DNA from: Desulfurobacterium sp.
Lineage (GTDB): Bacteria; Aquificota; Aquificia; Desulfurobacteriales; Desulfurobacteriaceae
Reading direction: 5' to 3'
Length of the DNA stretch: 22,236 nucleotides
NCBI GenBank assembly: GCA_026988135.1
Contig: JALSLT010000022.1
Coordinates: 1-22,236 of the forward strand
A program made the position numbers and the translations under genes. Numbering within the stretch: the stretch's first letter is position 1; each line of letters starts with the position of its first letter. Of this stretch, positions 1 through 5,378 are shown one piece after another. The notes under the pieces are model-generated. The model saw nothing but the letters and a program-made list of their open reading frames with translations. It did not search any database and was not told the origin of the DNA.

Positions 1-95
1 ATGTTGATGATCTTAAAGAGGTTGTAGAAGGTATTACAAGAGTATCAGCTAAGATTAAAGAACTTGAAGAGGAATTAAATAGATTTAAGACATAA
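1..95 (+). CDS. C-terminal end of an unidentified protein (partial)
   Basis: The reading frame starting at base 3 is open from the window edge and ends in TAA at 93-95, giving about 30 C-terminal residues (VDDLKEVVEGITRVSAKIKE, then LEEELNRFKT). The stretch is rich in Glu, Lys and Leu with heptad-like spacing, so a terminal amphipathic helix or coiled coil is likely. The start and most of the protein lie outside the window and I do not recognise the family. Its stop is followed within 16 bases by the strong terminator at 111-150, which fits a real 3' gene end converging with the khpA operon. Confidence 0.6.
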   Translation, partial: VDDLKEVVEGITRVSAKIKELEEELNRFKT

Positions 96-110
96 TAAAT
101 ATGCATCGTT

Positions 111-150
111 TATAAAAAAAGGGGGGGCTTAAGCCCCCCCTTTTTTTATA
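111..150. terminator. Bidirectional intrinsic terminator (40-bp perfect palindrome)
   Basis: TATA, then A7 and G7, a CTTAAG centre, then C7, T7 and ATA form a perfectly self-complementary 40-base block. As RNA it gives a GC stem of at least seven pairs flanked by A/U runs on both sides, so it has a U-run exit in either direction. It sits between the 3' ends of the + strand partial gene and the - strand khpA operon and can serve both. Confidence 0.9.
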
Positions 151-167
151 TGAATTGTAAATTATAT

Positions 168-407
168 TTACTCTATTATTTCGAGAACTGCTCTTTTTCC
201 GGTTTTGGCTGCAACTGAAGAGATAAGTGTTCTTATCGCTTTTGCGGTTCTCCCCTGTTTCCCGATAACTTTTCCTAAGTCGTTAGAGTCAACTTTAATT
301 TCAACTATAATAGTCCTTTCACCTTCCGTTTCCATCACATTTACAGTTTCAGGATTATCCACAAGCTTTTTGACAATACATTCGACCAGTTCTTTTACTG
401 CAGACAT
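168..407 (-). CDS. khpA: KhpA, small KH-domain RNA-binding protein
   Basis: This 79-residue protein is a single KH domain. The GxxG loop is seen in the segment LGKVIGKQGRTAKAIRTLIS (about residues 44-63), and the C-terminus KRAVLEIIE is typical of the KhpA/YlqC family. In Firmicutes, KhpA works with KhpB as an RNA chaperone affecting cell envelope and division; its role here is inferred only from the family. Length is normal. ATG start with GGAGG about seven bases upstream. It is the last gene of MBL > ffh > rpsP > khpA, 23 bases after rpsP, and is followed by the palindromic terminator. The frequent rimM-trmD continuation of this gene order is absent. Confidence 0.93.
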   Translation of the reverse strand: MSAVKELVECIVKKLVDNPETVNVMETEGERTIIVEIKVDSNDLGKVIGKQGRTAKAIRTLISSVAAKTGKRAVLEIIE

Positions 408-430
408 TTCCGCCTCCTATTACGAAAGTA

Positions 431-673
431 TTACTGGACAGCTTCGGACTGTGCGTGTTTAAGAAGAGATGTAACTCTGGGGGTCGGTTGCGCACCTTTT
501 GAGATCCACTCTTGAATTTTTTCTACGTTGATTTGAAGTTCTTTTGACTTGGGATTATAGGTTCCCAAAACATCCACGGCTCTCCCGTCTCTTTTTGCTC
601 TTTCATCAGTTACAATGATTTTATAGATTGGAAGTTTCTTCCTACCCATCTTTTTAAGTCTTATCCTTACCAA
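431..673 (-). CDS. rpsP: Small ribosomal subunit protein S16
   Basis: The 80-residue protein has the S16 hallmark N-terminus VRIRLKKMGRKKLPIYKIIV and the following DGRAVDVLGTYNP segment, covering the normal length of the family. S16 binds 16S rRNA during early 30S assembly. The start codon is TTG at 671-673, chosen because translation from it gives the conserved (M)VRIRL start and a GGAGGAG ribosome binding site lies just upstream; no ATG fits. It lies between ffh and khpA, the classical ffh-rpsP-khpA order, and is probably co-transcribed with them. Confidence 0.97.
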   Translation of the reverse strand: MVRIRLKKMGRKKLPIYKIIVTDERAKRDGRAVDVLGTYNPKSKELQINVEKIQEWISKGAQPTPRVTSLLKHAQSEAVQ

Positions 674-739
674 TTTGTCTCCTCCTTAAATGCTGTTTTG
701 TAAAAGGTAATTTTATACCAATGGTAATTTAATACAACT

Positions 740-2086
740 TTACATAAATGGGAAGGGCATTTTTCCACCTTTTTTAGCCATCTTTTTCTGCATTTTTTTC
801 ATCTGTTTCATCATCATTTTTGCTTGTGCAAACTGTTTTAAAAGGGCATCGACATCTTTCATGCCTGTTCCGCTACCTTTGGCAATTCTTCTTTTTCTGC
901 TGGCGTTGATGATAGCATGATTTTTTCTCTCTTTTGGGGTCATAGAGTTGATTATCGCTTCTATTTTTTTGAGTTTATTATCGTCAACAGCTTTATCAAG
1001 TTGTTTCATCATTTTTTGGCTTGATAATCCGGGAATCATTTTTATTAACTGTTTGAGAGGTCCCATTTTTTGTATCATTTCGAGCTGTTTTTTAAAGTCT
1101 TCCAGTGTGAATTCACCGGATAGAAGTTTTTCCTGCATGGAAAAGGCTTCTTTTTCATCTATTACTTCTTGGGCTTTTTCTACAAGGGAAACCACATCCC
1201 CCATACCAAGGATTCTCGAAGCGACTCTGTCAGGGTAAAAAAGTTCAAAGTCATCTATCTTCTCTCCAACCCCGGCAAATTTTATAGGTTTTCCTGTTAC
1301 GCCTTTAACGGAAAGTGCAACTCCACCTCTTGCGTCGGAATCCAGTTTTGTAAGAACAATTCCTGTCATTCCGACATTGTCGTCAAATGCCTTTGCGATG
1401 TTTACAGCTTCTTGACCTGTCATAGCGTCGGAAACAAAAAGGACTTCATCGGGATTTACATTTTCTTTTATCTCTTTTGCTTCTCTGAGCATCTCCTCAT
1501 CTATATGAAGTCTTCCTGCGGTATCTACTATCAAAACGTCATAGTTTTCCTCTTTTGTTCTATCTAATGCGTTTTTTGCTATTTTTGCCGCATCTTTTAT
1601 GTTTTCTTGGAGGAAGACCGGAATATCTATCTGTTTCCCTAGCTTTTTAAGCTGCAGCATTGCTGCCGGACGATAGATGTCAACAGATGTCAGAAGAACT
1701 TTTTTACCCTGTTTTTTTAAGTAGTTTGCAAGTTTTGCCGCAGTGGTTGTTTTTCCTGAACCTTGAAGACCTATCAGAAGAATCACCGAAGGTTTGTTTT
1801 TGAGCTGTAGTCCCTCGTTCTTCTCTCCTAATGCTTTTACAAGTTCATCATTTACTATTTTTACAAGCTGCTGAACTGCATTAACTCCTTTGGTTACTTC
1901 AGATCCGAGAGCTTTTTCTCTGATTTCTTTGGTGAAATCGGAAACAACTTTATAGTTAACATCAGCTTCCAATAGGGCAAGTTTTATCTCTCTTAATCCT
2001 TTATTTAGTGTTTCTTCGTCTATTCTTCCTTTTTTCGTAATTTTTCCTATTGCCGATTGTATCTTTCCTGCCAGTGCGTCAAACAT
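740..2086 (-). CDS. ffh: Signal recognition particle GTPase Ffh (SRP54)
   Basis: Ffh is the protein part of the signal recognition particle. It binds signal sequences of nascent membrane proteins and, with FtsY, delivers ribosomes to the translocon. The 448 residues hold an N-terminal helical bundle (1-90), a GTPase G domain with P-loop GLQGSGKT (106-113), DTAGR (188-192) and TKLD (246-249), and a methionine-rich M domain from about 300 onward. The M domain ends in a tail of repeated MMKQMKKMQKKM type. Length is that of the family. ATG start with GGAGG spaced seven bases. It follows the MBL-fold gene by 16 bases, so the two are probably in one transcript. Confidence 0.97.
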   Translation of the reverse strand: MFDALAGKIQSAIGKITKKGRIDEETLNKGLREIKLALLEADVNYKVVSDFTKEIREKALGSEVTKGVNAVQQLVKIVNDELVKALGEKNEGLQLKNKPSVILLIGLQGSGKTTTAAKLANYLKKQGKKVLLTSVDIYRPAAMLQLKKLGKQIDIPVFLQENIKDAAKIAKNALDRTKEENYDVLIVDTAGRLHIDEEMLREAKEIKENVNPDEVLFVSDAMTGQEAVNIAKAFDDNVGMTGIVLTKLDSDARGGVALSVKGVTGKPIKFAGVGEKIDDFELFYPDRVASRILGMGDVVSLVEKAQEVIDEKEAFSMQEKLLSGEFTLEDFKKQLEMIQKMGPLKQLIKMIPGLSSQKMMKQLDKAVDDNKLKKIEAIINSMTPKERKNHAIINASRKRRIAKGSGTGMKDVDALLKQFAQAKMMMKQMKKMQKKMAKKGGKMPFPFM

Positions 2087-2102
2087 TGGTTCCTCCGAAA
2101 AC

Positions 2103-2813
2103 TTAAAAGGTTATTTCAGTTCCTGCCATACAGTCAATAAATTTATCCTTAAAAATCTTTTTGAACACCTCTAATCCTTTCTCTCCTGTGCAGTGGCATG
2201 GGGCTACGTAGTCGGTTAGATTTTTGATTTTATCTGTAATTTTCTCGATTTCGGATTTTTTTGTTTTATAAAGGTGAAAACCTCCTAAAATCATGAAAAG
2301 TTTATTTCCAGTTATGTTTGTTGCTTTTTCAGTAATCTCTAAAATGCCGGGATGGGCACAACCGGTTAATAGTATATATCCTTTTTTTGTATTTAATATA
2401 AGTGCTTGCTCAAATGCCGGATTTTTAACACCTGTTTCCATAATACCTGTGGTTATGATTTCGGGTGATATAACGGTGGGAGTTATAACAGGTATGATTG
2501 TTGAGTTTTTTCCGATTTTTTCTTCTATATATTCCGTATCGCCTTTAGGGACAAAAACTTCTGTATTTTTAGATGTGTTGGTTATTTCCTTTATACTTCC
2601 AGTGTGGTCCCAGTGATTATGAGAAATGAAAACAATTTCTATTTCCGAAATATCTATGTTGAGTTTTTCTGCGTTTTCTTTGAAAATTCGGGGTTTTGCT
2701 CCGGTATCAAACAGAAGAGTGGTATTTCCTTCTATCAAAACACTAAATCCCCAATCACTTTTTAGATTTGCAATAGCTCTGTTATCATAAATTACCGTTA
2801 AACTTTCAACCAT
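2103..2813 (-). CDS. MBL-fold metallohydrolase, dihydropterin-aminobenzene phosphate synthase-like
   Basis: This 236-residue protein has the metallo-beta-lactamase fold signature HNHWDH (65-70) preceded by the strand motif FDTG (35-38). Further candidate metal ligands are His154 in GCAHPGI, and His180 in GGFHL or His207 in APCHCTG. The HPGI, GGFHL and PCHCTG blocks are those of the COG1237-type subgroup. That group includes archaeal 7,8-dihydropterin-6-methyl-4-(ribofuranosyl)aminobenzene 5'-phosphate synthase of methanopterin synthesis. Bacterial members mostly have no established substrate, so the exact reaction is unknown. No signal peptide, hence cytoplasmic. It is the first gene of the operon with ffh, with a GGAG ribosome binding site and a promoter just upstream (2839-2866). 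Confidence 0.85.
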   Translation of the reverse strand: MVESLTVIYDNRAIANLKSDWGFSVLIEGNTTLLFDTGAKPRIFKENAEKLNIDISEIEIVFISHNHWDHTGSIKEITNTSKNTEVFVPKGDTEYIEEKIGKNSTIIPVITPTVISPEIITTGIMETGVKNPAFEQALILNTKKGYILLTGCAHPGILEITEKATNITGNKLFMILGGFHLYKTKKSEIEKITDKIKNLTDYVAPCHCTGEKGLEVFKKIFKDKFIDCMAGTEITF

Positions 2814-2838
2814 GATGTCTCCTATCTGTAAGATTAAA

Positions 2839-2866
2839 ATTATATAGGCTTTTATCTACTTTTCAA
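2839..2866 (-). promoter_or_regulatory. Sigma-70-type promoter of the MBL-ffh-rpsP-khpA operon
   Basis: Read on the - strand, TTGAAA (2861-2866) and TATAAT (2839-2844) are separated by 16 bases and lie about 25 bases upstream of the MBL gene's ATG. The -10 box is a consensus match and the -35 box matches at four of six bases. The promoter lies back to back with the + strand tRNA-Leu. Confidence 0.7.
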
Positions 2867-2904
2867 AAGTTTAATGAGGTTGTATATTTTCTATATCCAT
2901 ATTT

Positions 2905-2991
2905 GCCCGGGTGGCGGAATTGGCAGACGTGCAGGACTCAGGATCCTGTGGTGGCAACACCGTGCGGGTTCAAATCCCGCCCCGGGCACCA
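2905..2991 (+). tRNA. tRNA-Leu (CAG anticodon)
   Basis: An 87-base class II tRNA. The acceptor stem GCCCGGG (2905-2911) pairs with CCCGGGC (2981-2987). The anticodon stem CAGGA/TCCTG (2932-2936/2944-2948) holds loop CTCAGGA with anticodon CAG at 2939-2941. There is a long variable arm, and the T arm GCGGG-TTCAAAT-CCCGC spans 2964-2980. The discriminator is A2988, as in leucine tRNAs, and CCA is encoded at 2989-2991. No convincing promoter hexamer pair was found upstream; TATATT at 2883-2888 is a possible -10. Confidence 0.97.
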
Positions 2992-3029
2992 TTTCTTGTT
3001 GAATATATTGAAACTATCTTTAAGGGGGG

Positions 3030-3599
3030 ATGTTATGGGTTTTTTGTCTATTTTTTTTAAACATGTTTATTGCTTCCGGTAAGGATTTTTTTCTTTTCTA
3101 TATTGAGCTTTTAAAAAGAGGGGATACGGGAATGGCTGCCAAATGTTGGGATTTAGGTTACGTTTTAGGAAAGCTTCCTCTTACACAATTGTTTGTAGTA
3201 GCTGCTCTTTTCATTCTTTCTTTTGTTTTTTCGTTTAGAGGTGTTATCTTGACATTTTTTATGAGAAAAGTTTTTGGAAATGTAAAAACGGTTCTTCTTT
3301 TTTCCGGGGCAACTTTATTGTCTGCTTTTCTTTTAAAGTTTCTATTAGGTTATTTTGCTGTTCGTTTTATGGTTGGTACAGATACTTCTATTTTTAAGGG
3401 TAGAGATGTTAAGATACTTGGGAAAAGAGAGGAGGATAGTAAGATATATCTTGCTTATACTTTTGATGGGTATTCTGTTTTTGAAGCGGTTTTAAAAAAG
3501 GATGGTGATAGCTTTAAAATTCTTGATTCAAAGAGGTTTGTTAAACGGTTGGAAGATGGAAAGTTTAAAAGAAATAAGGTAAAAAGAGATGAAAAATAG
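3030..3599 (+). CDS. Unidentified small integral membrane protein
   Basis: I do not recognise this protein (189 residues from the ATG at 3030). It has a hydrophobic N-terminus (about 1-16) and two further strong hydrophobic segments near 52-76 and 86-108. A soluble, Lys/Asp-rich C-terminal half of roughly 75 residues follows and may form a small beta-rich domain. The start is uncertain. The purine-rich AAGGGGGGA (3022-3030) touches this ATG and would better serve the ATG at 3035, which is in another frame and meets a stop after 15 codons. ATG 3063 in the present frame lacks an SD. The gene begins 38 bases after the tRNA and overlaps the next gene by 11 bases, so the two are probably translated together. 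Confidence 0.65.
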   Translation: MLWVFCLFFLNMFIASGKDFFLFYIELLKRGDTGMAAKCWDLGYVLGKLPLTQLFVVAALFILSFVFSFRGVILTFFMRKVFGNVKTVLLFSGATLLSAFLLKFLLGYFAVRFMVGTDTSIFKGRDVKILGKREEDSKIYLAYTFDGYSVFEAVLKKDGDSFKILDSKRFVKRLEDGKFKRNKVKRDEK

Positions 3600-4263
3600 A
3601 TGTTCCTGCAGGAAGGGAAAAAGTTTTAAAAAACTTTTTTCTAGAGAAATAGAGGAGCTTTTGGGTTTTTTGGAAAAACATAGGGAAGTTAAACCTTATG
3701 TGCTGGAGTTGATAAATCTTTTTAGACCGACTGATTCGGAAAGAGTTATTGGGGAAAGGGTGTTCCATACTGTTAGAGAATGTTATTCCAATGGTATTGT
3801 TAATTTTTTCCAGGTAGAAAAGCTACTTGAACTTTTAAAAAATTTTTTTCTTCACAGTACCGATTCGAGGAGAGGAGATTTTCTCGAAGTGTTATTATCA
3901 AAAAAAGGAGCTTTGTCTTTAAATGGTAGATACAGAAGGATAAATCAGTGTAAGCTCTATAAAAGAATGATGGAAATTTCAGCTAAAGAGATAGATGTTG
4001 CATTTACCGGTCCTTTGGGTATGGAGGTTCATGAGTGCAAGGCCAATATGGTCAGGCAGTGGAGAGATCCACTGTATAAACGAACGAAGAAAGGTAGGAA
4101 GCTTATATTCCTTAATTCGGTTAAAGGACAGTGCTATAACGGGAAAGTTTTTATTTATTGTACGGGGCTTGACGGGGATTTTTCGGTAAAATATATCAGA
4201 AATCTTTTTGAAGCTTACGGTTACAAGAATATTTCGGTAGCCGGGAGAAAGGAGCTTTTATGA
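3589..4263 (+). CDS. Unidentified protein with a PD-(D/E)XK-like nuclease signature
   Basis: I do not recognise a named family for this 224-residue soluble protein. Residues 95-155 follow the layout of PD-(D/E)XK endonuclease domains. A helix carries a conserved-type Glu (RRGDFLEVLL, Glu100); then EIDVAF (134-139, Asp136); then HECKAN (148-153, Glu149 and Lys151 as the E-x-K pair). A predicted beta strand near 187-191 (VFIYC) and a final helix could complete the fold. The N-terminal 95 residues are mainly helical and start with a Cys-x-Cys (5 and 7). The nuclease call is inference from motif spacing, not from family recognition. The gene overlaps the membrane protein by 11 bases and arsC by 4 (ATGA), so the three form a tight unit. 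Confidence 0.7.
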   Translation: MKNRCSCRKGKSFKKLFSREIEELLGFLEKHREVKPYVLELINLFRPTDSERVIGERVFHTVRECYSNGIVNFFQVEKLLELLKNFFLHSTDSRRGDFLEVLLSKKGALSLNGRYRRINQCKLYKRMMEISAKEIDVAFTGPLGMEVHECKANMVRQWRDPLYKRTKKGRKLIFLNSVKGQCYNGKVFIYCTGLDGDFSVKYIRNLFEAYGYKNISVAGRKELL

Positions 4264-4694
4264 CGGGAAAAAAGAAAGTACTGTTTGTTTGCACTCATAA
4301 TTCTGCACGTTCTCAAATGGCTGAAGGGCTTTTAAGGTACTTTTACGGAAACTATTACGACGTTTATAGTGCCGGAACATTGCCTACCGGTGTGAATGAA
4401 TATGCGAAAATAGTGATGGAAGAGATAGGAATAGATATCTCTTTTCATAGGTCTAAAAATGTAGATGATTTTAAAGATGAAAGTTTTGATTTTGTTGTTA
4501 CCGTGTGTGATTCGGCAAAAGAAAACTGTCCCTACTTCTCAGGAGGGAAAAACTATATTCATAAAAGTTTTATAGATCCTTCCGATGTGAAGGGAAACAA
4601 TGAGGATATTAGGGAAGCTTTCAGAAAGGTGAGAGATGAGATAAAGGGCTGGATAGAAGAGCAGTTTTGTCCTACAAAAGGTTTTCCTGCTTGA
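4260..4694 (+). CDS. arsC: ArsC-type arsenate reductase / low-molecular-weight tyrosine phosphatase family
   Basis: The 144-residue protein has the phosphatase P-loop VCTHNSARSQ with Cys11-x5-Arg17 near the N-terminus and the DPS acid loop (Asp106). It also carries the extra cysteine pair Cys83 and Cys90 (CDSAKENC). A cysteine triad with this spacing is the mark of thioredoxin-coupled arsenate reductases of the plasmid pI258 type, which reduce arsenate to arsenite through a disulfide relay. That makes arsenate reduction more likely than protein phosphatase activity. No ArsR, ArsB or Acr3 gene is nearby. Its ATG overlaps the stop of the preceding gene (ATGA), implying translational coupling. 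Its 3' end overlaps convergent radC by 23 bases. Confidence 0.85.
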   Translation: MTGKKKVLFVCTHNSARSQMAEGLLRYFYGNYYDVYSAGTLPTGVNEYAKIVMEEIGIDISFHRSKNVDDFKDESFDFVVTVCDSAKENCPYFSGGKNYIHKSFIDPSDVKGNNEDIREAFRKVRDEIKGWIEEQFCPTKGFPA

Positions 4695-5346
4695 GGCTGA
4701 AAAAACTTTCTTTTCCGAGAATGATATGGTCGATAATGTTTATTTCCAGTAATGCTGCCGTTTCGGTTAGTTTTTTTGTTATTACTATGTCTTCTTTTGA
4801 GGGTTGCGGGTTTCCGGAGGGGTGATTGTGGAAAAGGATGATTCCCGTTGATAGGTCTTTGATTGCAGGGTTAAATACCTCTTTTGGTGTTATGTGAGCA
4901 AAGTTGACACCACCTTTGGAGATAGTGTGAATATTTATCACCTCTCCCTTGATATTAAGGGTCACTATACCGAAAATTTCAACACTATTGAATCTAAATT
5001 TTGATACTACATTGAAAGCATCTTCAGGAGAGGTGATTTCCGTTGCTTTGCTTCCTGCGTTACTTCTTCTTCCTATCTCTATTGCTGCTTTTAGCGTAAT
5101 TGCTTTTGCTTTTCCAAGTCCTTTGAAGTTTGAAAGTTCTTTAAAACTTGCCCGGGAAATTCCTTCTATACCATTAAATTTTAGAAGAAGTTCTCTGGCA
5201 AGGTCTATAACATTTTTTCCTTTTATTCCTGTTCGGAGAAGGATTGCTACAAGCTCCGTGTCTGTTAGGTTTTCTTCTCCTAAAAGTAGAAGTTTTTCTC
5301 TCGGCCTGTCGGATTCCGGTAACTCTTTTATTCTATAAAAACTCAT
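4672..5346 (-). CDS. radC: RadC family JAB/MPN-domain protein
   Basis: The 224-residue protein has the full RadC layout. An N-terminal segment MSFYRIKELPESDRPREKLL is followed by a helix-hairpin-helix around LSNFKGLGKAKA (71-82). A C-terminal JAB/JAMM domain carries the metal motif HNHPSGNP...SKED (His173, His175, Asp186). The family is usually labelled a DNA repair protein, but its biochemical role is unsettled. Length is typical. ATG start with only a weak ribosome binding site (CGGA). It follows ileS by 32 bases on the same strand and overlaps the 3' end of convergent arsC, with no terminator between them. Confidence 0.95.
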   Translation of the reverse strand: MSFYRIKELPESDRPREKLLLLGEENLTDTELVAILLRTGIKGKNVIDLARELLLKFNGIEGISRASFKELSNFKGLGKAKAITLKAAIEIGRRSNAGSKATEITSPEDAFNVVSKFRFNSVEIFGIVTLNIKGEVINIHTISKGGVNFAHITPKEVFNPAIKDLSTGIILFHNHPSGNPQPSKEDIVITKKLTETAALLEINIIDHIILGKESFFSLKQENLL

Positions 5347-5378
5347 GTTTTTCCGTAGATAGGGTTAGAAGGGGGCGC

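Noticed and set aside
2964..2991. tRNA-Leu 3' end as an attachment site for an integrated element.
   Set aside because: I found no second copy of the tRNA 3' end in the window and no integrase gene, so integration is not supported by what is visible.
3049..3062. A TTTAAAC slippery heptamer in the membrane protein gene, suggestive of programmed -1 frameshifting.
   Set aside because: A -1 shift from the long frame leads to a stop within a few codons and no useful product, and no downstream stimulatory structure is evident. The +1 conflict is reported separately.
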